Source: Polydactylus sextarius
Taxonomy: Eukaryota > Chordata > Actinopteri > Polynemidae
Direction of reading: 5' to 3'
DNA length: 64,000 nucleotides
Assembly (NCBI GenBank): GCA_016801845.1
Contig: CM028913.1
Coordinates: 22,968,065 to 23,032,064 of the forward strand
Shown: piece after piece, positions 24,001 through 34,288 of the stretch
How the letters are laid out: each line of letters begins with the position of its first letter
Position numbering within the stretch: the first letter of the stretch is position 1
Translations under genes and position numbers: made by a program
Notes under the pieces: generated by a model
Database searches by the model: none
Told to the model about the DNA's origin: nothing
Seen by the model: only the letters and a program-made list of their open reading frames with translations

Positions 24001-26594
24001 GGCCTCCACTGTCTTCCTACAGATGTGTAGTAATCTCTACATTTCTGCATTTGTTTTTATCTTGCATGCACACACATTAATAATCTGTGAATTAAGCTTG
24101 TTGCACTGAACACATCATGTCAGTAGGAACGACTTCACCTACCCGTGATCGCACAGTGACTGTGTTTTGTCTTTTTTTAGAACATGAACATTAGTTCCCT
24201 AAGCAATGGTTCAGAAACAAAGGCTACGCACGAAGAAACCAGCAGCAGTTTGGGCTTGTCAGTGACACCCAGGTCGACCACGAACCATGAGAGCGAGCCC
24301 GATAACGTCAAAGCCCACGACGCTCCCGTTGAGGAAGAGTCGTGGGACCAAGACGAGGTTGTAGTTTTTGAGACGTCGTCTGTGCCCATCGTAGAGGTGG
24401 AGATGGCGCAGCTGCCTCCCTCCCAAGAACTGAGCTGTAAAGATTTAGCTGAAACCCAGGAGGACGAAGGATCGTGTCCCAGCGTGTCGGAGCTTTCTGG
24501 GGGGATAGTCGGATCCTCTCTAGCCTCCTATTTCAGAAGCGATGGTCCGCAGGTCATACGCTGCTTCCAGGTAGCCTCCTGACTTTCCCTCAGGGTGACG
24601 CTGATTCTTGTCTCTGCTTGGCCTCTGTGTGATTCTCAGGCTGCCTCACTCCTTTGCACCACCGTTATATTGAATCTGTAATGGGAGTTCTGGTGTGTGG
24701 TGTTAATTATGCTCATTATAGTCTAATGTAACTGCTGCAGGTTGTTGCACAGTTGGTGCACTAAGTTCTCAACTGTGGTGATGGGTCATTTTAACACTCG
24801 CACATTCTTCAACAAAACGTTTCTGACGCATCGACTTTTCTTTCATCATCTTTCCAAACCACTTACAGCTTCATATTTTCCGTTTTCCTCCTGTAATAGT
24901 TGGTGGTGGGAGGTTGTTTCCAAAAAAAAAAAAAATCTTAATCAAAAACAAATTTGATGAGAAAGAATTGGCTGGTGGGGTGAAAATCGATCAGCTCGAT
25001 GCATGGTGTGAAATGAAGTAACATGGTTGCAGTGTGGTTGGAAGTGTCTGGTTAAACAGCCACTCATGGGGCTGTGCCTCCCGTCCACAGCCCCCTCTGG
25101 TGCAGACACAGACAGTCACCATCACAGCTGTGTCCAACTCCTCAACATCTGGCATCTCCACCACAGAGGTTCCTATCGTCCCGACCAAGACCTTCACCTA
25201 TGAGTCTTCAAAGGTAGGAGCTCCAGCACCTGCTCAGCCCAGATCTGTCTCAGCTAATATTTCACTGACGGAGAGAAAACAGCACAAAGCTGATTATACG
25301 CAGGTCTGGGAGGACCAGGCCAGGGGCTCCACAATAAGCCATGAGGCGGCACTGCGCAGAGTTACATCATCTAAAGTGATTATTGAGTTTCTCTTCTCTC
25401 TGGTGTTTTTCTCTCAGGTGACAGTTGATGGGACGGACGAGGAGAAAGACGGCACGTCTGTGTCCAGCTCTAAGACCGTTACCTCAGAGAGCGTGAGCGG
25501 CACCACGGTCACCACCACCACCACTCACATCTCAAAGGTCAGTGGGATCAGTCCTGCTCTTTCGTCCTCTTCAGATTGATTCTTTTTTTATTTAGCTTTG
25601 TGTCATATTTTGCGTTTTTCTCCGTTCAACAGGTGGTGAAAAGTGGATCGTCAGAGACTCGTGTGGAGAAGAGGATTGTTATAACTGCAGACTCTGACAT
25701 TGACCAAGATAAGGTACAAATACTCTGTCATCATGACACAGAACAGTAGCTCCCTTTTACACACAGATTGCTTGTGTTTGCTTATTTATACTTAACCAAA
25801 AAGAAGGATGTGTAAAAAGGGGAAATACGTTATTAAACTCTCGTAAACTTATTGTAAATTGTAGCTTATGTTGGACTTGAGCGCTCGGTCTCAGTTCACG
25901 AAGTCTGACTGGCTGTTCTTTTCCTGACCCAGTAGTTTTATATTTGTCCAGATTTGTCCAGGAATCTGGTGTTGCAGTTGGGCGGCTCTCGTTTAATCAG
26001 TTGTGTCAGTGTCAACTAGACACCGTCATGTACGGACACATAATGGATCCTCACTTGCTACTATCAGTGCCTTGTTGCTCAGCTGTTTTCTGCTGAGCAC
26101 TTAGTCTGAATGCAGCCAGTTATTATGCTGATTATTTTGCTGACACTTTATCTGTGACGTGTTCACCGTGGACTCTCGTCCCACACTTAGCTTAGCATAA
26201 AGAATGAAAACAGGGGGAAACTGCTAGATCTTATCTGTCAAAGTATTAAAAAAGTATGAGATCATTAAGTTGTTAACAGTGTTTAGCTCATTATTTACTT
26301 AGATTACGTTACCATAAGTAGTAACTGAGTTACAGCATTATAAAAGTAACTAGTTACTTTTATAAAAATGTTCAAATATGTCAATGACATATTTAATGGA
26401 ACTTAATCATTTTCTGTATAATTTAACTGAATATGAAATATGTTTAATGAAAGAAATTGACACTTATTTGAATAAATGATTCATTTAAAAATAAATGAAT
26501 TATGATACTGACTGACTTAACCCGTTCAGACCAATACAAGTTCCACATAATGTCTGTTTTACAGGAGAAACATGGCGGAGCATCAGCGTTGTAA
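6153..26594 (+). CDS. epb41: Protein 4.1 (4.1R), expanded form with about 29 coding exons
   Basis: This is a membrane-skeleton adaptor that links spectrin-actin to integral membrane proteins. Coding exons: 6153-7427, 7717-8022, 8142-8246, 8343-8461, 9378-9596, 9721-9808, 10095-10247, 10332-10429, 10821-10993, thirteen cassettes from 11097 to 16780, then 17308-17513, 17716-17784, 17907-17951, 18662-18724, 20007-20186, 24181-24570, 25091-25213, 25418-25537, 25633-25713 and 26565-26594. All together they sum to 7,323 bp (2,440 residues); mammalian 4.1R has about 860. The start ATG sits in a good context (GCTACCATGA). Matches specific to 4.1R rather than its paralogues include RTSAGKGLSRLFSSFLKR in the headpiece, KAPIADPEPELKT before the FERM domain, and PEPRPSEWDKRLSTHSPFR in the SAB partner exon. 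The 24181 exon has two usable in-frame donors (24552 or 24570). Real transcripts probably use subsets of the exons. Orthology is firm; a choice between the fish a and b copies is not possible from the window alone. Confidence 0.93.
7970..10993 (+). CDS. epb41: epb41 FERM domain and FERM-adjacent segment
   Basis: The FERM domain starts at MQCKVTLLDD within exon 7717-8022 and runs through 8142-8246, 8343-8461, 9378-9596, 9721-9808, 10095-10247 and 10332-10429. The 10821-10993 exon finishes it (LGSKFRYSGRTQAQTRQAS) and carries the FERM-adjacent segment ending SKRLSRNLDG. Lobe F1 includes DYFGLANWETPTSKTWL. F2 includes PCSFVTLSLLGSYTAQSELG and SPAQADMLFLENAKKLAMYG. F3 includes INRFPWPKVLKLSYKRSSFF. 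In the 4.1 family this domain binds glycophorin C/band 3-type tails and p55/MPP1. Intron phases match the mammalian gene. Nothing is missing, so this part should be fully functional. The last exon ends in phase 1, the phase used by the whole cassette array that follows. Confidence 0.95.
11097..16780 (+). repeat. epb41: Tandem array of 13 symmetric cassette exons ending in a DDWFVLLD motif
   Basis: Thirteen consecutive exons: 11097-11213, 11794-12060, 12292-12423, 12515-13351, 13775-14008, 14091-14315, 14431-14745, 14869-15093, 15217-15468, 15561-15797, 15887-16090, 16186-16419, 16580-16780. Each begins with two bases completing a codon and ends one base into the next (phase 1-1), and each is a multiple of 3, so any can be skipped. 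Total 3,480 bp, 1,160 codons. Most end in DDWFVLLDVVPRE, a few residues, then YVPPG; the donor splits the final Gly codon. The exons at 13775-15797 are closest to each other. The first three (TDDWSQML, YDWHSLLY, QDNWFLYF) and last three (DDSWFVQF, GDDWFIWF, NDDWFVLL) have diverged. The N-terminal part of each cassette is acidic with Val/Glu strings (KKVVVVEE). Adjacent introns also resemble each other. Direct joining of 10993 to 17308 restores an ordinary 4.1R layout. I know of no such array in mammalian 4.1R. Confidence 0.85.
12515..13351 (+). CDS. epb41: Oversized cassette exon with Glu-rich coiled-coil-like segment
   Basis: This is the fourth cassette and by far the longest (837 bp, 279 codons). 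The first roughly 250 residues are rich in Glu, Arg, Gln, Val and Leu with spacing that suggests a coiled coil (for example VERLERLQEAVTLVDTLIEA near the start and KMRKIEKEWQEEVEKI further on). It still ends like the rest of the array: DEDVWFILFDRPPYKAVFKPPG across its last codons, followed by the same phase-1 donor. The acceptor ccccag at 12514 was chosen over a nearer tag at 12487 because only the former keeps the frame. The length suggests that sequence was gained inside one cassette rather than by adding cassettes. Its function is unknown. Confidence 0.75.
17308..20186 (+). CDS. epb41: epb41 U2 region and spectrin-actin-binding exons
   Basis: Exon 17308-17513 resembles the mammalian segment after the FERM-adjacent region (RPVSAPVFSQ versus RPTSAPAITQ). 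Exons 17716-17784 and 17907-17951 are small; the latter ends VVRMRK as in mammals (LIRMRK). Exon 18662-18724 is exactly 63 bp (21 codons) and reads KRAKKIEGDSIYIRHSLLML plus Glu. It corresponds to the mammalian 21-residue exon 16 that is switched on during erythroid maturation and is needed for high-affinity spectrin-actin binding. Exon 20007-20186 is its conserved partner (ASISKLKKNFMEAVPEPRP, then SEWDKRLSTHSPFR). All are in phase 0 with good splice sites. The 63-bp exon has a weak donor (gtttgt) and lies in long introns, which fits regulated inclusion. Confidence 0.9.
22257..22313 (+). CDS. epb41: Candidate alternative terminal exon of epb41
   Basis: A strong polypyrimidine tract and tctcag precede an open frame that continues in phase 0 from the exon ending at 20186. 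It adds FVIRLPRGPLLNFYSKRS and then stops. The 57 coding bases are distinctly GC-rich with C/G at third positions, unlike the surrounding intron. An AATAAA lies at 23126-23131, about 810 bp downstream, so a polyadenylated 3' end is plausible. A transcript ending here would keep FERM and SAB regions and lose the C-terminal domain. I do not recognise this tail from mammalian 4.1R, so it may be fish-specific or a chance reading frame. RNA-seq junction reads from 20186 to 22257 would decide. Confidence 0.45.
   Translation, partial: FVIRLPRGPLLNFYSKRS
25091..26594 (+). CDS. epb41: epb41 C-terminal domain with a divergent last exon
   Basis: Exons 25091-25213 (PPLVQTQTVTITAVSN... TEVPIVPTKTFTYES), 25418-25537 (KTVTSESVSGTTVTTTTTHI) and 25633-25713 (SSETRVEKRIVITADSDIDQ) match the mammalian 4.1 C-terminal domain, which binds NuMA and other partners. 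The final exon (26565-26594) encodes only EKHGGASAL and a stop. In mammalian 4.1R the protein continues for about 30 more residues (an AIKEAKEQHPDM-type segment). I searched 25714-28300 and did not see that segment. The new end (S-A-L) fits a class I PDZ-ligand pattern, which may be chance. Preceding acidic exon 24181-24570 is poorly conserved. Confidence 0.8.
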
Positions 26595-28300
26595 CTGAAT
26601 CAACCACCTGAACCTCGACCTCCACCATGTCTTCACCAACGACTGACCACATCTATCTACACACACACATCAAAAAACACATATTTCATAAATCACTGAG
26701 TAGAAAATCATTAGTCGACCTTTTTTTTTTTTTTTTTTTTTTTTGTTCAGCTGCTGTTTATTGTAGGTAGACGAGGGCTGCACAAGTTTCAAAAAGCTTC
26801 GCAAATCAACACAAATACACGTAAAAAAAAAAAAAAACAGTGTTTTAGTTACATTATCTCACTTTATGTTTGCTTTTAAATGCTTTTATTTTCCTAGTTA
26901 GTTTTTAAATTGTTAATTTTATACAAACACACAGTTTCCATCAGAGTTTGGACGCCGCTTTCCTCCGGCGTTTGTTCCCTCGGTGCTCATAGGGAAACGT
27001 TAAAACTTCGTTCAAGGGAACTTGTATGTTTGTTGTTTTTGTTTATTTGTCTATTTAAGTCAGGAGAAACTTTGACATACCTCACATTAATATGTGAACA
27101 AAGATATTCAGTGCTCAAATTTGGCTTTGTTCACAGCTCAGGTACAAATTTAAATAAAATAAACAACTAAAATCTCTTCTTCCCCAACCAGCTAGGAACC
27201 GGTAGCCTACACGTTCTTGTAAAGTTTGAATTCTGAAAGGAAAAAAAAATAAAATTAAAAAAAAAAGATCTATTTTGAAATATTTCTCTATTTTATAGAA
27301 TGAATGCTTTTATAGAGTTTGTACAAATTGAGGTTTTTAAGTTATTCGTATTCGTCGGAGGTTACCGCGTTCGTAATCGTTCGTAATCGTTTCCGCTCGT
27401 AGTTTCCACCAAGTTTATCAAACCTTTCACCATTTACACACGACAGCGGAGTGCTTCCCTCAGCCCTATGTTTTTATTCAGTAGCATTTAAAAATCATGT
27501 TGCTTTTTGAATATATTTGGTTGATAAGAAAACATTTTACAAGCTTTTGGTCTGTTTTATCTCAGGTTTTGGTATTCTTTATAAGACTACAGACCTCCTT
27601 ATGATTGTATGAGTCATTTTCATATATATGTATACATTCATCCCTACTTTTAAATGTACATTTTATGTTCAGCCGAGTGAGGTCATTTAATATATATATA
27701 TAAAAAAAATGCTTATCTGTCACAGTAACCACACGTGTAAGAGGTGAAGGCAGCTGTTCTGGTATATGTGGCTTTTTCTCTCATAGGAGCACAAGTTGTC
27801 TTTTTTTTTTTTTTTTTACATGGTCTACTATACAGTAATTTATTTGTAAAGTAGGAAATGTTTAATGTGATTTGTTGTACTGTGATGTTTTTCCAACACA
27901 AGCTGGTTTCCACTAAAAGATGTCACAAATGTTTAATATCACATTCGTCATTGACCGTGTTTGTAAAGCCTTTTTACCACGTAGTCAAGAGTTAGATCGC
28001 TCTCTCACTTGCTGTTTTCTTGTACTTTTCCATAGAGGAGAAAAATACTTAAATACTTCGAACATATGAATCCCGCCCCTTTTTTTTTTTTTTTTTAGAT
28101 AGCATGTTTGTTAGAAAACTTTTTTAACCCCCAAAACAGAAGCCATCGACAGCAGCGGCAAAAATCTCCTGGAAGAAAATGTAGAATTTCACATTAAGAG
28201 GAAAAAATAGATTTTAGACATTGGAAAATATTGTTGCTTTGTGACTTATCCCTGTCTTTTTATGGAAAAAAAAATAATAATAAAACCTGCATTATTTTGC
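26595..28300 (+). other. epb41: epb41 3' untranslated region
   Basis: No open frame of note follows the stop codon. The stretch is AT-rich with several T and A runs. An AATAAA at 28279-28284 is a good candidate for the polyadenylation signal of the long transcript. The csnk2b gene converges from the other side, with a candidate signal of its own at 28979-28984 on the minus strand. Confidence 0.6.
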
Positions 28301-29065
28301 ATTTTGGCCGGAGTGTGTGTGTGTGTGTATGTGTGAAGCAAACGTCAGATTTTGGTTAAGAAATAAATATTTATTGCCATTCACTTGTTTCATATTAGAT
28401 TCTGCTGCATGTTCAATCAACACTGAACTCTTCAGAGGGAAAATAGAAGTGTCACCATAATGTAAACAAGAACTACAGATGGAAATATTCAGGAAAATCC
28501 TGTTACACTTGTTGAAACAATCCAGCACAAACAAAACTACTTTATTTCTGGAAAGAGTGAAAAAAAGAAGTAGCATAGGTCCATTTTTTTACTTCCTGCC
28601 TCTTAATTTGGTAAAGATAATTACCTGGAAATAGCACCTGGTCAGATTCTGCAGCAAAAGTTAAAAAACAAAAAAAAAAAAAAAAATCTGATCTGATGTA
28701 AAACTGTCAGGGGCAAGGTTTCCTTTTACATTCAATCATTTGTAATTCAGCCACAAATGAACTGTAACTTTAATTATCGCTGAGTTAAAACAAACTTTTC
28801 TGCTCTGAAATCTGAGAAGATTTACTGACATCAATTCACAAATCAGGAGGTTGATCCTTTGGGAATAATAATTAATACAGAACAAAAACTGTTCTGTAAA
28901 AAAAAAACAACATAAATGACTGATAACTGCTGAAGTCGCCTACCAACACAGAGGTGAATTTAGGGAACTGTACAGGCATTTATTGAAAAGATTTATAGAA
29001 TCCATTGCTTCAAACAAGTAGAAACCAACAAAGTCTTTGAGTCCACTGTGTGCACGAGCAGAGTT

Positions 29066-30829
29066 CTAGCGAATTGTCTTGACGGGGCTCTTGAAACTTG
29101 ACGCAGCTTGAAGTTGAAGTTGATAAGCCATGGGGTGAATCTTGAAACCATATAACCTAAGAAATAAAAATAAAAGAAAAAACTGTTCAGGAATAACTTA
29201 GATGAGTAAATAACTGATCCAAGGAAAAGTAAATAATCCTGATCCAGTTTCAGTTAACTAACATTATCGTTAATAATATATTAGAGGGAGAGTTAAGTCG
29301 AACGAACCTTGGCACAAACTGATTGGCTGGTCTCTTTGGACGGTACTCAGGATGCACCATGAACAGCATGTGAGGGAACCCTGTCCCAAAGTAAGCTCCG
29401 TCTGTGTGGTGGTGTCTGGAGGACTTTGGGGTGTACACATCCATGCACTTTGGGCAATAAAGCTTCACCATTGCTTCTCCTGGGATGTCTGACAAACCTA
29501 CATCAGATGGGGAAATAAACAATGAGAAAAGTCTCTAAAAAAAAAATGGAGCCCCAAAACCACACGTTCAGAAAAGTCATGACTCACCGATAGGAAGCAT
29601 TGGCTGATTTTCACAATAGACTCTGGGGCAATAACCAAAGTCCCCCTGCTGATACTTTTCCAACTACAAAGAGCAACAAATTTAGAAATCACAGCTGATT
29701 CGTCATGAAGCGTGAAGGATGTGAGAATTTTTAGAGTTGTAGCTCACCATCTGTGCAATGCCTCTGTTTGTGAGGATGTAACGTGCATGTATGAGCCCGT
29801 AGAGCATCTCTGCCGCCTGCTCAATCAAGTCGCTCTGGTTTGGATTATCCTCAAGTTCCTCATCTGTTAATTAAAAGAAAGTGAGTCAGTCCGGTCATCG
29901 CTTCATCTAATGTCACTGCTTCCTTGATAGTCTCACCTGGCTCCAGGTCGAGGATCATGTCCAGAGCCTGGCGATAGTGAGGCACCTGCTCATTCAACCC
30001 TGTCAGGTTGAATTTGTCCTGTATGTAGTCCTCATCAACCTGTGACACACGAGGGGAAGACAATGACTCAACTGTCTGATGTGAAGGTATTACACAAGAG
30101 CTTAACAGGATTACTTAGATGCTGATAATGAAGCCAGCAAGGAGTTAAAATTAGAGCTGGAGCGTGTTGCACACTTCACCACACTGTTCCTTAGTATTTC
30201 AGTGTTTTAACATGTTTACATCACGTGCTTTTAAATTGAGAAGGTTAAAAACGGTTCAGTTTAACAGATTAGTAGCAAACAGCACAGAGAAATAAATTCA
30301 ACAGGCTACATTTCAATATAAGACCAACAAGTGACACATGTTGGTACTAAATACAGAACATGTTACTCTGTGTGTAGGGTTGGTTATGGCCAATTCAATG
30401 TAAGATGTGCTGTTTATTTATAATTTAAAAGATAAAACAAAAACATACAGAAATACTTAAAGTGCATCAAGGAATCCAAATAAAGCAGCAAATCCTCACA
30501 TTTTATTAACTAAAATCTGTAAATATTTTGAATCTTGGCTTGGAAATTTGCTAAATTGTTCAGCTCTGCTTTGTGTGTCATTTACAATTAATAAAAAGTA
30601 ATATTATATATTTTAAATGTAGGTTTCTATCGACTGTGGTGGCTGCAAGGTGTTCAGCACCGGGCAGGCTGGAGGAAGGAGACTGATGCAAGCTCTGCTC
30701 TCAAATCCTATTTTTTTTGTTTTTTTTTAAGAAGAAGAAAAAAAGAAGGAGACTAACCTCACAGAAGAACTCGTTCCCCCTCAGTCCACAGAACCAGGAT
30801 ATCCAGGAAACCTCCTCTGAGCTGCTCAT
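29066..30829 (-). CDS. csnk2b: Casein kinase 2 regulatory subunit beta
   Basis: This is the regulatory subunit of the CK2 tetramer (two catalytic alpha, two beta), which controls holoenzyme assembly and substrate choice. Exons in coding order: 30758-30829, 29937-30039, 29748-29863, 29588-29663, 29308-29497, 29066-29156; total 648 bp, 215 residues, identical in length to human. The protein begins [20 protein letters not shown] with the N-terminal autophosphorylation serines. It contains the acidic loop ([12 protein letters not shown]) and a four-cysteine zinc finger (CPRVYC and CPKC), then ends [10 protein letters not shown] saw one obvious difference from human (SS for SN near residue 206). 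Introns are short. The gene is convergent with epb41 and in tandem with aif1. Identification is certain. Confidence 0.98.
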
Positions 30830-31210
30830 CCTCCTGCACAACAAACCAAAGCAGAGCTGCGTTAAAACCGGGAGTCGCTGCACACCAACACTGGTAGGAT
30901 TACAGCTCAAATAACAGCGGTTAAAAAAAAACTTCACAAGCTGGTTTTATGTTTCGCAACTTCACATATGTTGCATGCTTAATTTTAAATGTAATTTCTT
31001 GTATAAAAGCTCCCGTTTACCTTGAGTTCAGAGCGTCTCTAACCTGCTACCTACGTTAGCTCGTTAGCTCTTTAGCGCTAGCTCGCGTTGGTTAGCATCG
31101 AGGCGGCTAACAAATATTGTAGAGATCGGTTATTTAAACTGCAACGTTTGTATTTAAAAATTGCTTCTTGTATACTTATATCTGTTGACAAAAATACCAC
31201 TTTTACTCAC

Positions 31211-31270
31211 CTTTCTGTGTTTTTTGTCAATACATTAACTTGCGAGCTAAGCTAGCTTGCTGTCGCTTCC
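31211..31270 (-). promoter_or_regulatory. csnk2b: Probable untranslated first exon and promoter of csnk2b
   Basis: The first coding exon of csnk2b has an acceptor (tgtgcag) only four bases before the ATG, so an upstream exon is required. A good minus-strand donor (CAGAAAG/gtgagta) ends a candidate exon at 31211. The sequence immediately upstream (to about 31330) carries two CTTCCGG-type ETS-family sites (in aagACGTCTTCCGG-like context at about 31287-31310), typical of housekeeping promoters. Exact start unknown. Confidence 0.5.
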
Positions 31271-31682
31271 TGGATGACAAAATACGTCTTCCGGTCAGAC
31301 TTCCGGTGCTTTCAAAATAAAGTACCACATGACGCAGTTTCCACAGTCAACCGCAATAAAAGCAAAAGTGTCATACTGACTCACGTGTAACAACTTCAAG
31401 TTCATTTAACCTTATTTCACTATATTTATAACTAACTAAAACGTATAAAATATTAGTATTTATCTACAGATTAAGTAAAATGAAATTAATAGAACAAAAG
31501 GAAAACCTGCAGCATGGTTTAAATCAAACAAGACACAATGGTGTACACATTGCCTAATCATTTAATGTAGTTTCTGTTATTTAATTACAACAATACTTTC
31601 TCAGTATTTCTTCAGGTAATGTTATAATTGGGGGGGAAAAGGGAGAAAAAAAAACAGTCAGCAGTCACGATGGAGAACTCTC

Positions 31683-32832
31683 TCAAGGCAGATCTGAAAA
31701 AGTTTTTCGAGGAGGAGGTCCAGCTTCTTTTTGCTCCTGTTCTTTTGCTTTGCCTTCAAACATCAGGATCCTTAAAATGAAGGAAGTCACACGTCAGCTA
31801 CATCATACAAAGTAGGACTTTAAACTGTAGATAAATGTAGACTTTGTAGATTCACCACACATATGCATCAGATACTTTTTTTCACATCAAACCATATTTT
31901 CTTTTTTCTCTCTCTAGCAGCTGTGACCCGCCCAGAATGTCACACTCACAGTTTTAGTACTGCATTTCTTTTCCCCAGCATCATATTCAGGAAGTCATTG
32001 TAGCTGATAGTTTCCTTCGATGTCCCACCAACCACCTCTGACATCATCTTCTTCAGTTCTAAGTGAGTCTTGGCCAGTCCGAGTTTCTCCAGCATTCGTT
32101 TTAACCCCATAATATCTGAAACATTTCAAATTCAAACAAAGAAAAGTAAGTAAAACATGTCTGTGTTTGTGATGTGTAACAGACATCTTTGCTGAGTCAC
32201 AGTTTAACACCACAGTTGTTTGTCGTACAGTCTTACCTATGTCTCCTTTGTCGTTAAGATCAAACTCCATATATTTTTCTGTAATATAAATAATAAATAA
32301 TGATTCTCCAAAACATATAATTCTCTAAATAATATTAATAATAAAAACAATGAACAAACTCACTTTTAAACGATTCGAGCTTTGAGGCAAGGTCTTCCTC
32401 TTCTGCATACTGAGGATCTGTGAGAAAAGCCTTCAGGAGTAATAAATAAATGATAAATTATAGATAAAGTAAATGAGTCATGGAGTTATTACTAGTCTTA
32501 GTGCATTCGCATAAATGGTACATTTATTTGTATCCAGCCCATGTCTGTAGAAAATGTTTATATCTGTTGTAACATGAAGACTTTTACTAAAGATTATTAG
32601 ATTATTATCTCGACTCACCTCATTGATAGAGTTCAGTCTCTCCTCCTGCTGAGACTTGAGGAGACCATATGCTTTACCACCTGTAAGAAAACCATATTTA
32701 TTAATTATTAATTAAATACGCTCATTAAATTGACTGTGAAACAGTATAAAGACAGCAGAATAAAATAAAATAACAGGAAACTTAAAAAAAACAAAAAAAA
32801 AACAACTGAAACTAACCCTGAGCGCTGTCCAT
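31683..32832 (-). CDS. aif1: Allograft inflammatory factor 1 (Iba1)
   Basis: This is a calcium-binding, actin-bundling EF-hand protein of macrophages and microglia. Exons in coding order: 32817-32832, 32619-32680, 32364-32430, 32237-32278, 31950-32115, 31683-31770; total 441 bp, 146 residues (human 147). Matches include GGKAYGLLKSQQEERLNSIN, the EF-hand region YMEFDLNDKGDIDIMGLKRM, and LNMMLGKRNAVLKLILMFEG. It ends with a Pro-rich tail, GPPPRKTFSDLP, like AIF1 (GPPAKKAISELP) and unlike the AIF1L tail (ERDIASLP). The first EF loop keeps its acidic positions and the second is degenerate, as in the family. A minus-strand ATTAAA at 31561-31566 may be the polyadenylation signal. In human, AIF1 also sits in MHC class III near CSNK2B. 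Confidence 0.95.
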
Positions 32833-32879
32833 TTCTGTTCACAGCTTTGAGACAGATTATAATGCGAGTGTGAAAAAGT

Positions 32880-34142
32880 TATGGTCGGCGTTTCTCTAAA
32901 TCAAGCCAGAAGAGGAAGTGAAGTGACAACGTTTCAGTTTGCATTACAGTGGGGGTTTCTGTGTTTTATTAAAACTTGCAGCAAACTGAGGTCAACTAGA
33001 GGATGTAAATTTACACAATTTCACCAAACAAGGAAATCTTTGATGTGCACTGGTCATGATGTTTAGAAAATTATATAGATTGTATGAAGATGTGGTTTTA
33101 TATTTGTATTAATGGAAACTCAACAATAAGCTGTTTTTTTTTTCTTTTTTTAATTAAGGAAGGAAGAGAAATGCATGTTACTTGGCAGAAATAGTGAGCT
33201 TACAAGGCATATTTGAAAGAGAAAATAAATGTCTCAAACTATTTATTATTGTTGGTCAGGAAACTTTCACTGACACGTACTTTTTCAGCTAAAAAAGCAC
33301 TTTACTTTTAACAGCCGAGTCTAACTGGTCAGATGTGTTTACCACCGTTCCTCTGGGGTGATAATAACAGCTCACAGTTTTAAATGTGAGACTAATCAAT
33401 AACTTCAGTTGAATGAGTTTGGAGCTGATCTACAAGTTTTACTACAACGTCAAATGAAGAATTAGAAGTGTTGTATTATAACAAAGTGATAATACTTTAC
33501 TATCGTACTTCAATATGTTTCTGTCAACTTTCACTTTTACTTCACTATATTTTCCTAACTTAACAACACACTTTTACTCAGTGTTGTTACAAGAATCAGA
33601 GTAAAGTAAATGTGGTGTTTTTACTCTAAGTCTCTGACCTGTGACTGTTTAGACCATCAACACCATGTCTGAGGGTTGATGGAGGCTCCATCTTAAAGGT
33701 GGATGATGGAGAAACTTCAACAATATCAATATCAAACACTAATTTACATTTAGTGAAAAAAGAACAACTTTAGTTCTTTAGTTCAGACTCATTCATTGTC
33801 TATGAAGATTGTTGTAGCTCCATGTTTTAAAGTGCTGGATAAACTTCATAATATTCTTCTGTTTTATTAACATGTACTTGTACTTTTGCTTTCTACACTT
33901 AACTACATTTATTATAGATTACTGTCATACTGAAGTACAGTAAATACTAGATACTTTAAGACTCATTCTAGTCGGTGACTTGAACTTTTACCAAAATCAT
34001 CTTTTGGTTGAGTATCTGTGCTTCGACTCTAATGTGACTTTCAGTTACTTTATAAAACACTGGCTTTATTGTAATGTTTAATTGTTACCACACAGTGGTG
34101 CTATTAGTCACCTAAACATGTAAACAGAACGTGAGGGAATAA
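32880..34142. other. Intergenic, no gene seen
   Basis: This AT-rich stretch lies between the start of aif1 and the plus-strand immunoglobulin gene. The part at about 33480-34060 has repeated wording around acttta/tactt (stretches such as cttgtacttttgctttctac), which looks like decayed dispersed repeat. I saw no exon with family similarity. Both flanking genes point away from it (aif1 minus, immunoglobulin gene plus), so it should contain both promoters. Confidence 0.5.
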
Positions 34143-34174
34143 AAACCCTTTTGACTGTAAAGTCAAAAGGGTTT
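34143..34174. repeat. Perfect 14-bp inverted repeat with 4-base loop
   Basis: The left arm AAACCCTTTTGACT (34143-34156) and its exact reverse complement (34161-34174) are separated by GTAA. It lies 115 bp before the ATG of the plus-strand immunoglobulin gene, so it is either in the promoter or in the 5' leader. If transcribed it would form a stable hairpin. It has no T-run typical of a terminator and no flanking direct repeat that I can see. Confidence 0.9.
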
Positions 34175-34288
34175 CTGTTTCAAGATGATGTTTCTGTATA
34201 TCTTGAAGAACTGCAAGTAGGTGGAGACTAAAGACTATTTGTTGGTTAAACGTCTGGTATCTGGGGACTTTGTTGTATTGCACAGACA

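Noticed and set aside
6153..26594. Assignment to epb41l1, epb41l2 or epb41l3
   Set aside because: The headpiece, the pre-FERM segment and the SAB exon pair match 4.1R much better than the paralogues as I recall them.
31683..32832. aif1l instead of aif1
   Set aside because: The C-terminal tail and overall length fit AIF1; the location near csnk2b also fits.
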